Below are positions 29,166 through 39,109 of a stretch of 64,000 nt of DNA, one piece after another (position 1 is the stretch's first letter; the number at the start of each line of letters is the position of its first letter). The notes beneath the pieces are model-generated. The model searched no databases and was not told where the DNA came from. It saw nothing but the letters and a program-made list of their open reading frames with translations. Source of the DNA: an uncultured Thiodictyon sp. (GTDB lineage: Bacteria; Pseudomonadota; Gammaproteobacteria; Chromatiales; Chromatiaceae). A program made the position numbers and the translations under genes. The stretch lies in contig NZ_CAJAXH010000196.1 of assembly GCF_903946935.1 (NCBI RefSeq), positions 1-64,000 on the forward strand, read 5' to 3'.

Positions 29166-31757
29166 TCAATCCTCGCGGGCGGAAGGGGGTGCCAGCACTT
29201 CGCGGTTACCATTGGTCTCCGCTGGGCCGACGATGCCGATGCGCTCCATCTCCTCGATCATGCGCGCGGCGCGGTTATAACCGATCTTCAATCGGCGCTG
29301 TACGCCAGAGATGGAGGCGCGCCGGCCTTCCACAACGATCTGCACCGCCTCGTCGAACAGCGGGTCCGCGTCTTCCACATCCCCGCGCGGCTCCGGATCG
29401 ATCCCCGGCAGCAACTCCTGCGGCTCGCGCAGGACGTCGTCGAGATAGTCCGGGCCGCCCTGGGCCTTGAGGAAATTCACCACGTTGTGGACCTCGTGGT
29501 CGTCCACGAAGGCGCCGTGTACGCGCTGCGGGATGTTGCCGCCCGGCGGCAGATAAAGCATGTCGCCGTGGCCGAGCAGGGTCTCGGCACCCATCTGATC
29601 GAGCACGGTACGCGAGTCGATGCGGGAGCTGACCTGAAACGAGATACGGGTCGGGATGTTGGCCTTGATCAACCCGGTCAACACGTCCACCGAGGGCCGC
29701 TGGGTGGCCAGCATCAGATGGATACCTGAGGCACGCGCCTTCTGGGCCAGGCGGGCGATCAACTCCTCCACCTTCTTGCCCACCACCATCATCATGTCCG
29801 CCAGCTCGTCGATGATGACCACGATATAGGGCAGGTGCCCGATGGTCGGCACCGTCACCCCCGGCTCGGCGGCAAACTCGGCGGCCAGCAGCGGGTCGCG
29901 CAACGGCTCACCGGCCGCCTCCGCCTCGGCCACCTTGCGGTTATAGCCGCCGATATTGCGTACCCCCAGCGCGGCCATCAGCCGATAGCGCCGCTCCATC
30001 TCGCCCACGCACCAGCGCAGGGCATTGGCCGCCTCCTTCATGTCCGTCACCACCGGTGTCAACAGGTGGGGGATGCCCTCGTAGATCGAGAGCTCCAGCA
30101 TCTTGGGATCGACCATGATCAGGCGCACGTCGCGGGGTCCATCCTTGTAGAGCAGGCTCAGGATCATGGCATTGATGGCCACCGACTTGCCCGAGCCGGT
30201 GGTGCCGGCGATCAGCGCATGGGGCATCTTCGCCAGATCCACCACCACCGGCTCGCCCGAGATATTGCTGCCGAGCGCCAGGCTCAACGGCGACTTGGCG
30301 TCCTGGTAGGCATCCGCGCCCAGGATCTCGCTCAAGAACACGGTCTCCCGCTCCTCGTTGGGGATCTCGATACCGATCACCGACTTGCCCGGGATCACCT
30401 CCACCACCCGCACGCTGATCTTCGACAGCGCACGCGCCAGGTCCTTGGACAGTCCGGTGATCTTGCTGGACTTGGTGCCCGGCGCCAGTTGCAACTCGAA
30501 CAGCGTGACCACCGGCCCCGGATAGGCCGCCACCACCTGGGACTGGACCCCGAAGTCCTTGAGCTTCACCTCCACCAGGCGCGACAGGTCCTCGATCTGC
30601 GCGTCCGAATAGCCCCGGCCGGTCTTGCGCGGCGGGTCCAGGAGATCGAGCGGCGGACGCGTCAGCTCCCCGCCCACGGACGCCGGATCGGCGCGCGGGG
30701 GCAGCGGCGGCGCGCGCCGCGGCACCTTCTGGAGCCGCGGCACCTCCTTGGGCACCGGACGCTGGTCCTTCATCAGATCGGAGAGGGTCAAGACCGGATC
30801 GGGCGGCGGCGCCGCGACCCGGTCGGCAACGCCCCCGGCGACGGCATCGGGATCGCTGTCGGGATCGAAGTCGGTATCGAAGTCGGGGGCCGCGACCGGG
30901 CCGGGCCGGGGCGCCGCCCGGATCACCGGCGGCGGCGGCGCCTCCGCCACCGGCGCGGGCAGCGGCCGGTTTCCGGGGCGGGGGATCGGCCGCGCCACCG
31001 GCTCGGCCGACCGCTCCCAAGCGTCGGCGTGCGCCGCGCGCTCCGCCGCCAGTTCGTCGGGATCGATCAGATTGAGGTCCGCCGGCAGCTCGGCAAGACC
31101 GAAGGCGTTGCGGCGTCGATCCAGAGACTCAAACCACTCCGCGAGTGTACCCCGAATGGCACGCGCACCCGCCAACAGGCCATCGCCCAAGGTGTCCAGC
31201 AGGGCCAGCCAGGAGACCCCCGAGAACAGCGTGAACCCCACCAGCAGCACCCCGCCCAGCAGCACCTCGGACCCGGCGCCGAACCGCTCGCGCAGCAGCA
31301 GGCTCACCGCCTGCCCCAGCCCGCCGCCGCCGCCGTTGGCCAAGTCCGCACCGAGGGCGGCGAGGTGCATGGTGGCAAAGCCGCAGCCCGCGCCCAGGGT
31401 CAGCACGAAGCCGATCCAGCGCAGCGCCAGCAGCCAGGTCCGCGGGCGCGCCTCCTGGGGGTTGCCACGGAACACCACCCAGGCGCTGAAGGCCAGCATC
31501 AGCGGAATCAGGTAGCCGAAATAGCCGAACAGGTAGAAGCTCACATCGGCAAACCAGGCCCCCGTGGGGCCGCCGATGTTGGTCACGCCAGCGGTCTCAC
31601 CGACATAGGACCAGCCCGCATCCTGCGGGTTGTAGCTCGCGAGCGACAACACCAGATAGAACGCCACACACATCAGCGCCCACATGGCACCCTCGCGGAG
31701 CGCCCGCTCGACATAGTCGCTAAAGGTCAACTGTCCGCTGCGCGTCGCCTGAGCCAT
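29166..31757 (-). CDS. ftsK: DNA translocase FtsK
   Basis: FtsK couples cell division to chromosome dimer resolution at dif. The 863-residue product has four to five N-terminal membrane segments (residues about 25-210), a short Pro/Ala/Arg linker (about 230-380), the RecA-like motor with Walker [11 protein letters not shown] and Walker [15 protein letters not shown], and the C-terminal gamma winged helix ([22 protein letters not shown]) that reads KOPS. The ATG at 31757 follows directly after a GTG that could also start translation. Confidence 0.96.
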   Translation of the reverse strand: MAQATRSGQLTFSDYVERALREGAMWALMCVAFYLVLSLASYNPQDAGWSYVGETAGVTNIGGPTGAWFADVSFYLFGYFGYLIPLMLAFSAWVVFRGNPQEARPRTWLLALRWIGFVLTLGAGCGFATMHLAALGADLANGGGGGLGQAVSLLLRERFGAGSEVLLGGVLLVGFTLFSGVSWLALLDTLGDGLLAGARAIRGTLAEWFESLDRRRNAFGLAELPADLNLIDPDELAAERAAHADAWERSAEPVARPIPRPGNRPLPAPVAEAPPPPVIRAAPRPGPVAAPDFDTDFDPDSDPDAVAGGVADRVAAPPPDPVLTLSDLMKDQRPVPKEVPRLQKVPRRAPPLPPRADPASVGGELTRPPLDLLDPPRKTGRGYSDAQIEDLSRLVEVKLKDFGVQSQVVAAYPGPVVTLFELQLAPGTKSSKITGLSKDLARALSKISVRVVEVIPGKSVIGIEIPNEERETVFLSEILGADAYQDAKSPLSLALGSNISGEPVVVDLAKMPHALIAGTTGSGKSVAINAMILSLLYKDGPRDVRLIMVDPKMLELSIYEGIPHLLTPVVTDMKEAANALRWCVGEMERRYRLMAALGVRNIGGYNRKVAEAEAAGEPLRDPLLAAEFAAEPGVTVPTIGHLPYIVVIIDELADMMMVVGKKVEELIARLAQKARASGIHLMLATQRPSVDVLTGLIKANIPTRISFQVSSRIDSRTVLDQMGAETLLGHGDMLYLPPGGNIPQRVHGAFVDDHEVHNVVNFLKAQGGPDYLDDVLREPQELLPGIDPEPRGDVEDADPLFDEAVQIVVEGRRASISGVQRRLKIGYNRAARMIEEMERIGIVGPAETNGNREVLAPPSARED

Positions 31758-31891
31758 CACCCACCCCCGCCGAAAAATAAGGCGGGCATTATAGCCTTAC
31801 CGTGAAGGTCGCGCCGGGAGCGCGCTCCAACTCTCCCCCCCTCGTGGGGGAGGGTTGGGGCGGGGGGAGTCTAAACCTAGAAAAAGCAGTT

Positions 31892-32032
31892 ATCACGCCA
31901 AGGCGCCAAGCCAGCCAAGCCCGCCAAGGTTTTTCAGTGTGTTCTCAGTGCCGGGCCATTGACCCGCCAGGCGATCTGGATGCGCGGCCTATCTTGCTGT
32001 CTTTCTTGGCGAGCTTGGCGCCTTGGCGTGAG
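31892..32032. repeat. Dispersed inverted-repeat element, family A, copy 4
   Basis: The left arm is ATCACGCCAAGGCGCCAAGC and contains a nine-base duplication (CCAGCCAAGC-CCGCCAAGG) that makes this copy 141 bases long. The right arm GAGCTTGGCGCCTTGGCGTG is intact. Confidence 0.85.
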
Positions 32033-32052
32033 CAATTCCCGGACTTCTCTCG

Positions 32053-32147
32053 CTCCCACGCTCCAGCGTGGGAGCGAGGCCGGACGCTCCAGCGTCCGAT
32101 CGGTCAGGCCGCTGGAGCGGCCAAGCTGCATTCCCACGCTGGAGCGT
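32053..32147. repeat. Family B element, interrupted on its right side
   Basis: This copy repeats the 4033-4139 element closely: CTCCCACG-CTCCAG-CGTGGGAG at 32053-32074, then GACGCTCCAGCGTC, GCCGCTGGAGCGGC and TTCCCACGCTGGAGCGT (32131-32147). There it stops. The rest of a family B palindrome resumes at about 32285, beyond a 140-base insertion. Confidence 0.8.
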
Positions 32148-32285
32148 CACTGCCATTAAGTTAAGGATTTCCCGTTCGCCCTGAGCTTGTCGAAGGGTGA
32201 ACGGGAAATCATTAACCGACTGAAGTTAAGCCGTCCGTGGTTCGACAAGCTCACCACGAACGGCTTAACTTCATGGCATTGACGC
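32145..32285. mobile_element. Compound inverted-repeat insertion, MITE-like
   Basis: The outer arms GCGTCACTGCCATTAAGTTA and TAACTTCATGGCATTGACGC are inverted copies with two or three mismatches. Inside are two perfect stem-loops: GATTTCCCGTTC-type arms at 32166-32210 around the common CCTGAGCTTGTCGAAGG sequence, and GAAGTTAAGCCGT (32222-32234) with ACGGCTTAACTTC (32260-32272). No coding capacity exists. Terminal inverted repeats, small size and interruption of another repeat suggest a non-autonomous mobile element, but no clean target duplication is visible. Confidence 0.5.
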
Positions 32286-32338
32286 CGGAGCGTGGGAACG
32301 AGAAGACCTCGTGCCCCGGTCGCGGCCGGGGGCCGCTC

Positions 32339-32845
32339 CTACTTCGACCAGCAATAGGGGCTGCCGCCGGTGGGAGAGCCATTGGCCGTGGTCCCGTTGG
32401 AGGTCGAATTCTTATTGTTCAATGAGTCCAGCGTCAGGCTGAAACAGGTCTTGCCCTGATCCTTGTCTTGCCTTTGATCGCCCTGGGCCGTCGCGGTGAG
32501 GATATAGCAGGCGGTACCGCCGCCGGCCGTACAGGTGCTGGCACCCGAGGCCACGGCGCCGAGCGCCGCCGTCAATGTGTAATAGCCATTGGGGCTGGTG
32601 ACCGTCGCCCCAGTGGACATACCCAATCCGCCACTGCCGACGGTCGCGGTATAGGCGTTGTTGGCCGTATAGAAGCGCTCCTGCTGCTGGGCGGCATTCA
32701 CCAGTAGCGCCCAGCCTTCCGCCCGCCGGGTCTTGCGCACCTGTTCGACATACATGGGATAGACGAGGGCGGCCAGGAGGCTCATCACCGTTATCGTCAC
32801 CAACAGTTCAACCAGGGTGAAGCCCCTGGGGGCCTTGTCATTCAT
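32339..32845 (-). CDS. pilE: Type IV pilin PilE-like protein
   Basis: The 168-residue prepilin has a short basic leader (MNDKAPRG) cut before FTLVELL by the prepilin peptidase, with the conserved Glu5, followed by the hydrophobic assembly helix ending MYVEQVRKTRRAEGWALL. The C-terminal globular part contains four Cys, two of which can form the usual D-region disulfide. It resembles the PilE minor pilins encoded after pilY1 in Pseudomonas and relatives. The ATG at 32845 is preferred over an upstream in-frame start because it leaves a normal leader. It is the last gene of the minor pilin operon. Confidence 0.9.
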   Translation of the reverse strand: MNDKAPRGFTLVELLVTITVMSLLAALVYPMYVEQVRKTRRAEGWALLVNAAQQQERFYTANNAYTATVGSGGLGMSTGATVTSPNGYYTLTAALGAVASGASTCTAGGGTACYILTATAQGDQRQDKDQGKTCFSLTLDSLNNKNSTSNGTTANGSPTGGSPYCWSK

Positions 32846-32939
32846 GCGCGATATCCTCGGTTTAACCACCGCCCGGCGGAACGGGGCAGACTCAATGAGC
32901 GTAGGAATGGGAAAAAGGACGCGGAGCGTCGGCCGTGCG

Positions 32940-32961
32940 TTCCCACGCCGGAGCGTGGGAA
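32940..32961. repeat. Family B palindrome, short copy between pilE and pilY1
   Basis: TTCCCACGCC-GGAGCGTGGGAA, preceded by GACGCGGAGCGTC and followed by CGAG, lies in the 135-base gap between pilY1 and pilE. Confidence 0.8.
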
Positions 32962-32980
32962 CGAGAAGAATGAACGGCCG

Positions 32981-35900
32981 CTAACGGATCTGGCTCCACG
33001 ATTGGCGGGGGGGAGTGCTGTTGCCACTGCTGCCGGATTCAAGAATAGGCATTACTCCGCCGGTTGAACCCGATAGAAATTTTTGATCTTTCCCGCGATC
33101 GTCGCAAGAGCACTCGGGGTCGTCGGGGGGGCAGCAGGGTAACCTCAGAATCGCCGGGGCGGTCGGTATACCCACGGTGGATTTCATACCTGAGGGCGAT
33201 TGCGGCTGACCATTGACGGGGATCAGGTCGCTACTGTCGATCTTCCCATCGCCATTGACATCCCAGGGCGGCAGGCTGGGATCGAGCGGGGTACCGCAAA
33301 TCGCCGACAGCTCCATCAACCACCCGGTGCCGCTCGACACTGTGGTGCAAGAATCGGCATTGGTACTGGCCAGCGGGACCAGCGTGGTAAAGATCACCCG
33401 ATTGTTATTCAACAGCGGAAATGAAATGACGCGCTCGCCGGCGTCGGTCAGGTTCATCAACCACCCCTGATTCCCACAACCGTTGTTCGATGTGGTCCGG
33501 AAACTATTGCCGTTGATCGTGGTCGTGGAGGTAATGGTATGCGCAATCAGATTGCTGCGCGTCGTGGTGGCGCCGGTGCCGCTCGGCACCGCGGCGCCAT
33601 TATCCCAGATCCCGTAAAAAGTCTGTGTCTGAGGGCTCGTCAGGTTATTGTCGGTCGACTCGAAATACTTACCCGTGCCGAAATAGACCATGTAGCCGCC
33701 GGTACGCCCAGCGGCGGTCGACTTCGCCAGACCGACCACCGGCCGGGAGGTAATGGGCTGGCGATGGGTCTGCTCACAGGGCAGGACCTCGTCATCGTCG
33801 CAGGCGACAAACAGCGGACTGCCGCTATTGGCCACCCCCCAACTGGCGGCGGTGCTGCCGGTGACATCGAACTTCCAGAGATTGCCTCGCAGGTCGCCGG
33901 CATAGATATAGTCGACGATCTTGTCGCCATCGACATCCGCGGCAAATGGCGTGGAGAGTCCGTTCGCATAGTTGGCGCCGGTGTTGACAAAGGCGCTCTC
34001 GTTCGTATTCACCGGATTGAGTGCCCGGATGATATGGCCATCGGCCACGCTCACAATATAGAGCACGGCCAGGTTATTGGCGCTCTGGTAGCCGTTGGCG
34101 AAGAGTGCCGCCCAGGACCCGTCATGCATGCGCACGATCGACGGCTGCGACAAGGTATAACCGAGATTGTGCTGGAATCCCCGCACGCCCGAGGTCCCCG
34201 AGGTATCCGTCGTCAGGTCCGCGGGGGTCGGGGCCTGGGTCGTGCTGACCTCCCACAACACATTGCTGCCGCTAAAATTGGAGGCAGTGCTGGTGGGGGT
34301 CCCAGGGTTTGTGATATCCAGTGCAAAGGCCGCTTGCGCGCCCGCGCCGGTGGTGCCGACCAGGACGGTATGCCAGGCACTGCCGAAATAGGCGTCCGCC
34401 GCGGCCGGCGCGCCATCGACGAAATAATGGTGGGCATAGCCGGTACTCGTGAGGTTCGCCAGGTTGGGATAGACCGCATCCGGCACATAGGCGACCTGCT
34501 CCTTGCCCGCGGCGGTCCCGGTGCCGGCATCGAAGCCATGCAGCATCCCATCGTTGGCCCCGACATAGATCATGGGACGCCGACCGCTGTAGGTACTGAG
34601 GAAGGTGCCATAGCTGCCGCCCTCGGGCGACAGCACGCCATAACCCCAATCGGGCGTCCCCACATAGACCGGACTCGAGTCGACGATATCGCCGAGCAGC
34701 CAGGGGTCCGGCGTCATGGACATATTGGTCAAGGGGTCCAGACGGGTGCGATTTCTCAAGATCAGCCCGGCCTTGAGTGACACGCAGGCCGCGTTGGCGG
34801 CATTGGCGGCGAGCGAACAATCGGTCCCGCCGGAGGCGATCAGGCGGGTCTCGCTCTGGCCGCTCGCCAAGACCCGCAGGGAATTGACCTCCTCATGGGT
34901 CTTGTCGCCGCGCAGCCAGTTCAACCGCCAGATGCCCTGATCGGTCGTGTTGGTTGCACAATTGCTGGTGCTGCCGATGCCCAGATAGGTCTTTTGGGTG
35001 GCACTCAGGTTGGCACAGCTAAAGACAGTCCCCTTGTTACTCGTGGCCGATGGGTTATAGGTGAGGATGGTGCGACCGCTCGACGAGGCGTTATAGACAT
35101 TATTGGTGAGTGCGCCATCGTTGGGGATCAGCGTCGCGGCATTCCATTGCAAGTCGCCCAAGCCACCATAGCCACCCGACGATGCCACTAAATTGATGGG
35201 ATAGGCGACCAGATCCCCATACCAATTGCCACTGTCGAACTTAGCCTGATAGATCAGCGAACTGCCGCTGGCCTGGGTGGAATTAGCGGCAACCGAGGCC
35301 GAGGAACCGATCTGGGCGGAGATGTTGCTGATGACGCTCGCCAGGGCCGCGGCCAGCGCGGTGGCGTCGGCGGCATAGTAGAATTTGCCGCCCCCGGCGG
35401 CGGCGGCCCGGGAGAAGACCGAGGGACCGCTTTGGCTCGGGTCGAGACTGGGATCGGCAAAGCCGACGCCATAGGTAATGACGTTATTCTTGGCGTTCGC
35501 CGCCTCCACCGCGGGGCGTCTCAAATCCGGTCGCAGGTCCATATCGTAGAGGGCCGCAGCGACATCGTCCAGATAGTCGCTGCCATTGTTGCCGCCCCCG
35601 GACTTGGCGTAATTGTACCCGACCTGGGTGCCGTTCTGGCAGGCCAGGTTATAGGTACCGGTGGTGGTGTTGCATTTCGTGCCGCTGGCGGTCAAGGCGA
35701 GATTGGGGAGTTGGATCGTATTGCGTGTGGCGTCGCATAGATGTTTGGTCGCACAATCGCCGGTGTAGTCCGCCAACAACGAACCGACGGTGCGGTCGCC
35801 ATTCGGCAGACCGTCGCTGATCAGGATGGCAAAGCTCTTCTGGCAATAGTTCTGGATCGGGGCCGTGGCGGTGGTACAACCGGTGTCGTCGGTGGCAATC

Positions 35901-38518
35901 GTCCCGGGTAATTGCAGCGTCCCCTCGGAGAAACCGGTATTGGCCTTGAAATACCAATTGAGCTGATCGCCCCGATAAGGCCCCATGATATCGCCGCCGT
36001 TGTACTGCACCGTGTAATACAGACTGGGATTGAAGCATTGATTGCCCACGGTCAGGGTACCGCCGGTGCTGCCATTGTCGGTACCCGATGGACACTGAGC
36101 GACCGTACCGTTGCCGACCGGGATATCCAGGGTATCGACCACACAGGCGGCGCCGGTGCCGCTCGTGCAGTTGCAGGTGGCTGGGGCGACCGTGTTGCAG
36201 TCCTTACAGGTCACGTTGGGATTGCAGTCACTGTTGCCGGTGCAAGCCGCACCGGTGTTTGAGCAGCTCATATTGCGGCAGTTGCCGGAGCATTCGTTGC
36301 CGTTAGGGCAAGCAATGTTGTTGTTGCTCCAACAATAATGGTAGCCCTGACAGAGTCCGTCGTCGCACTGGTCCGCACTCGTACAAACCTTGCCATCGTT
36401 CGCACCGCTATTAGAGCAAATCTGCTTACCGGTAAAGCCGGTGCCACCGCACGTTGCCAAACATTGGGCATTGCTAGTACATGACTTCGTTTGGTTTGAG
36501 CAGATGCGAACACTTTGGCAAGTCCCTTGCCCCCAGCCGCAAGAATCACCCCACCAGTATATTACGCAGGAGGTATCTAACGCGTTCGAACATCTCAGGC
36601 TGGCGCTTTGACAGGTCGGATTCGGGGTATTACATTCGCTTGACTGCGTGCATGTCTTTGTTGGGTCGGTTGAGCAGACGTTATAGCTACCGCTACAGGC
36701 AAGACCGCCAACCTGGCAGTTTGAGTCGCCATTGCAGGAGGTAGTTAGACTGTTAGAACAGAAGTTTCTCGTGCTCTGGCTAGTACAATTCCCGAATGAG
36801 CAGTCGCTGCCGGTGCTGCAGGAATTGCTGGCATTCGAGCAGCTACCTGTACTGTTGGGTGCCCGGCAAGTCGCGGTATAGCAGCCGCTGTCGCCGGTGC
36901 ATGAATTGGCGGTGTCGTTCGAGCAAAATTTGCCGGAGGTACTTCTGCAAAGCGCACCATTCCAACAGCTACATCTTGCGCAGGGATAGTAAGTATTACT
37001 GTAATCGCCTGGCGGATTGTAGGAAGTACCACTGATATTGTCTCCGGTATGCCAAGTACACGAATTTATGCTCGCGGCGGGGATGGCGTAATCGGTGTTA
37101 TTTTTAGTATAATACCCGCCGCTGGTGCTGGTACATGCCGTGCTATTCCAATAATTGTTCGGACAGACTTGCTGCCCCTCCTGCGACGGCAGACAGCTAC
37201 CGCCGCCGGCGGTACAGGTCTGGGCGCCGGTGCTGCCGGCATATTGCGCACAGACCCGGCACACACCATTATTTTTACCCTGGATATAGCAATTACTGGA
37301 ACCGGGGGCGCAGGTCGTCGTGCCGCTGCTGCCGGCCATGAGCGAGCAGACGCCGGTGGTATCTGCGGTGGTCGTGAAAGACAGCAAATTACCCGTGGTG
37401 TTATTGGGGTCCGGCGGGGTGACCGTGGCGCTCAACGCCTGGCGTATCCCATTGACCGCCACCACGCTCGAACTGGTGGAGTAGGTGGAATGGGGGGAAG
37501 CGGTCACCTGGGTGGTCGCCGCGATGGCGGGAGAGCCGGCCGCATAACTGATGTCTTGCACGGTACCAGTGGTATTCGCCGTACAGGTCTGACAGGACGA
37601 CAAGCCGCCGGTGCATTGGCAGACATTGAAATTGCGTTGGTCAGCGCAATAGGGCGCCGTGGTGCCGGTGCAAATGGTCGGCTGGGTGCCCACCACCAGC
37701 ATCTGGATCGGCGGATAGGTGACGGTATCGGCGGCCAAGTCCAGGGTACTGGCCCCGCCGGCGACATAATTGGTGCAAGGACAGGGCGGGGTATAGGTCG
37801 TCAGGGTCCCGCCGACATTTACCTGGCAGCTTGCGCCACTCGCCGGGATGATACAGTTGTCGGGTACGATGACGGTGGTCGTGGTGGGACAGGTGCGAGG
37901 GACGGATTGGCTGGAATCGAAGCCGCTGGGACCGAGCCGCGGGGAACTACCCGAGGTCTTGGTAAAGGCCGCGGCAATCGTCTGCAGGCTGGGATTGCTC
38001 CCGGGGTGGAGCGTCACATTGCCCGTGTTGTTGCCGGTGGTGTAATAATAACCGATATCCAACAAGGCGGTCGCCAAAGGCGTGGCCGTACTAGCGGACA
38101 GACCGTTGATCGCGTTGTTAATTTTGGTTGCCTGACTGATTGTCTGAGAAGGGCGAGGCGTGGCGCTCAGTTCGTCCAATGGAATGACCAATCGGCCGCC
38201 ATCGCTGGTGTTGCGATAAACCGCCAGCCCCATCCGGACGGTGGGCTGTGCCCCGCTCGCCGGAGTCAACTGGCTGACCATCGCAGTGGCGGCGGCCTTG
38301 GCGATACTCAGTCTAGTACCTTGCCTGGTCCCGTTGACCGTCACCGTGTTGGACATGGATCCCGAATTATCCACCATCAGCATGATATTTGGCTTGCCGG
38401 GGACGGTCGACAAATACAGCGGCATTTGCGCTATCTCCGCCTGGGGTCCGGCCGACACCAGCACCAGCAACAGGCTGGCCAGGAGGTTCAGGTATTTCCG
38501 AAACTGTGTGTTTTTCAT
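32981..38518 (-). CDS. pilY1: PilY1-type pilus tip adhesin with a large cysteine-rich insertion
   Basis: PilY1 is a large secreted/tip protein that primes type IV pilus assembly and mediates adhesion and surface sensing. The 1,845-residue protein has a signal peptide (cleavage near residue 27), a von Willebrand A-like domain with a MIDAS DNSGS (D50, S52, S54), and a C-terminal beta-propeller typical of the family with the Ca-binding loop DVNGDGKIDSSD (about residue 1770). Residues about 205-860 form an insertion with dozens of Cys in CxxxxxxC-x-xDxxC patterns, rich in Ser, Asn and Thr. The underlying DNA (about 36.2-37.3 kb) is AT-richer than its surroundings. It is longer than the usual 1,000-1,200 residues because of this insertion. 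Confidence 0.93.
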   Translation of the reverse strand: MKNTQFRKYLNLLASLLLVLVSAGPQAEIAQMPLYLSTVPGKPNIMLMVDNSGSMSNTVTVNGTRQGTRLSIAKAAATAMVSQLTPASGAQPTVRMGLAVYRNTSDGGRLVIPLDELSATPRPSQTISQATKINNAINGLSASTATPLATALLDIGYYYTTGNNTGNVTLHPGSNPSLQTIAAAFTKTSGSSPRLGPSGFDSSQSVPRTCPTTTTVIVPDNCIIPASGASCQVNVGGTLTTYTPPCPCTNYVAGGASTLDLAADTVTYPPIQMLVVGTQPTICTGTTAPYCADQRNFNVCQCTGGLSSCQTCTANTTGTVQDISYAAGSPAIAATTQVTASPHSTYSTSSSVVAVNGIRQALSATVTPPDPNNTTGNLLSFTTTADTTGVCSLMAGSSGTTTCAPGSSNCYIQGKNNGVCRVCAQYAGSTGAQTCTAGGGSCLPSQEGQQVCPNNYWNSTACTSTSGGYYTKNNTDYAIPAASINSCTWHTGDNISGTSYNPPGDYSNTYYPCARCSCWNGALCRSTSGKFCSNDTANSCTGDSGCYTATCRAPNSTGSCSNASNSCSTGSDCSFGNCTSQSTRNFCSNSLTTSCNGDSNCQVGGLACSGSYNVCSTDPTKTCTQSSECNTPNPTCQSASLRCSNALDTSCVIYWWGDSCGWGQGTCQSVRICSNQTKSCTSNAQCLATCGGTGFTGKQICSNSGANDGKVCTSADQCDDGLCQGYHYCWSNNNIACPNGNECSGNCRNMSCSNTGAACTGNSDCNPNVTCKDCNTVAPATCNCTSGTGAACVVDTLDIPVGNGTVAQCPSGTDNGSTGGTLTVGNQCFNPSLYYTVQYNGGDIMGPYRGDQLNWYFKANTGFSEGTLQLPGTIATDDTGCTTATAPIQNYCQKSFAILISDGLPNGDRTVGSLLADYTGDCATKHLCDATRNTIQLPNLALTASGTKCNTTTGTYNLACQNGTQVGYNYAKSGGGNNGSDYLDDVAAALYDMDLRPDLRRPAVEAANAKNNVITYGVGFADPSLDPSQSGPSVFSRAAAAGGGKFYYAADATALAAALASVISNISAQIGSSASVAANSTQASGSSLIYQAKFDSGNWYGDLVAYPINLVASSGGYGGLGDLQWNAATLIPNDGALTNNVYNASSSGRTILTYNPSATSNKGTVFSCANLSATQKTYLGIGSTSNCATNTTDQGIWRLNWLRGDKTHEEVNSLRVLASGQSETRLIASGGTDCSLAANAANAACVSLKAGLILRNRTRLDPLTNMSMTPDPWLLGDIVDSSPVYVGTPDWGYGVLSPEGGSYGTFLSTYSGRRPMIYVGANDGMLHGFDAGTGTAAGKEQVAYVPDAVYPNLANLTSTGYAHHYFVDGAPAAADAYFGSAWHTVLVGTTGAGAQAAFALDITNPGTPTSTASNFSGSNVLWEVSTTQAPTPADLTTDTSGTSGVRGFQHNLGYTLSQPSIVRMHDGSWAALFANGYQSANNLAVLYIVSVADGHIIRALNPVNTNESAFVNTGANYANGLSTPFAADVDGDKIVDYIYAGDLRGNLWKFDVTGSTAASWGVANSGSPLFVACDDDEVLPCEQTHRQPITSRPVVGLAKSTAAGRTGGYMVYFGTGKYFESTDNNLTSPQTQTFYGIWDNGAAVPSGTGATTTRSNLIAHTITSTTTINGNSFRTTSNNGCGNQGWLMNLTDAGERVISFPLLNNNRVIFTTLVPLASTNADSCTTVSSGTGWLMELSAICGTPLDPSLPPWDVNGDGKIDSSDLIPVNGQPQSPSGMKSTVGIPTAPAILRLPCCPPDDPECSCDDRGKDQKFLSGSTGGVMPILESGSSGNSTPPRQSWSQIR

Positions 38519-38613
38519 GGAAATGGACCCTTGAATCTAAGGCTCGTAGATGGTCTGCAGGATGAAGTTCAGATAATTCCGCAAGTGTTCATCGCGTTTA
38601 CCCGTTGGAACGA

Positions 38614-39105
38614 TCAATGGCAATAGAGCGATTGCAGGATGGCGACGGCATCGGTCGCCGCCACGATACCGCGGGCGGTCACCCGGTACAAGGTGGCGGA
38701 CTGACTGGGATCCTTCGGTTTGATGCCCAGGTCGCCCCCGCTCGTCCCACTGGACGGGCAGGTGCCGGCCATGAGCTCGACCACATAGCTCGCCTGGACA
38801 TTGCCTCCAAGGCTCACGCTGGTACCGGTGTCGCTCCAGCCGAAGACGTTCTGCCAATAAGTTACAAGATCGTTGGTGCCAGTGGTGACCTGCGCGACGG
38901 TCGTCGGCGGCGTGGTCGAAGACACATAACGCTCGCCCGCGCGCAACGCCCCCTCGGCGGCTTGAAAGACGATATTGCGCTGATTGAAATTGCCGGCGAT
39001 GTGCTCTTCTTGCGTGGCACTTTGCATGGCCGAGACCCCGATCAGGCTCAGTGCCAGCAGGAGCACCAGCGAGATCACCAGCACCGCACCCCGTGAGTCG
39101 GTCAT
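38614..39105 (-). CDS. pilX: Minor pilin PilX
   Basis: The 163-residue protein has the PilX N-terminus RGAVLVISLVLLLALSLIGVSAMQSATQEEHIAGN followed by AAEGALRAGE, the conserved PilX_N pattern (class of pilins whose leader Gly is followed by AxLvvsL). It lies four bases after pilW and 95 bases before pilY1. PilX proteins participate in priming complexes of type IV pili with PilV, PilW and FimU/FimT. Confidence 0.9.
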   Translation of the reverse strand: MTDSRGAVLVISLVLLLALSLIGVSAMQSATQEEHIAGNFNQRNIVFQAAEGALRAGERYVSSTTPPTTVAQVTTGTNDLVTYWQNVFGWSDTGTSVSLGGNVQASYVVELMAGTCPSSGTSGGDLGIKPKDPSQSATLYRVTARGIVAATDAVAILQSLYCH

Positions 39106-39109
39106 GTCG

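Larger units (their letters stand above)
31758..32338. other. Repeat-rich intergenic region between ftsK and pilE
   Basis: No gene is supported in these 581 bases. From left to right they hold a family A element (31892-32032), a family B element (from 32053) whose right arm is broken, a compound inverted-repeat insertion (32145-32285), and a residual family B half-palindrome GGAGCGTGGGAACGAG (32287-32302). Since ftsK starts leftward from here and pilE ends here, the ftsK promoter must lie near 31760-31880, but no clear hexamers are seen. Confidence 0.7.

Noticed and set aside
29835-31805. 656-codon rightward frame antisense to ftsK
   Set aside because: Translation is His/Arg/Gln-rich low complexity, a typical shadow of a high-GC gene.
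36200-37100. Repetitive sequence that might be a CRISPR array or tandem DNA repeat
   Set aside because: The repetition is at protein level (irregular Cys-rich motifs of pilY1); there are no constant direct repeats with uniform spacers.
37049-38626. 525-codon rightward frame opposite the pilY1 5' part
   Set aside because: It is Gly/Arg/Ala-rich without motifs, while the leftward frame has a signal peptide and a vWA domain.
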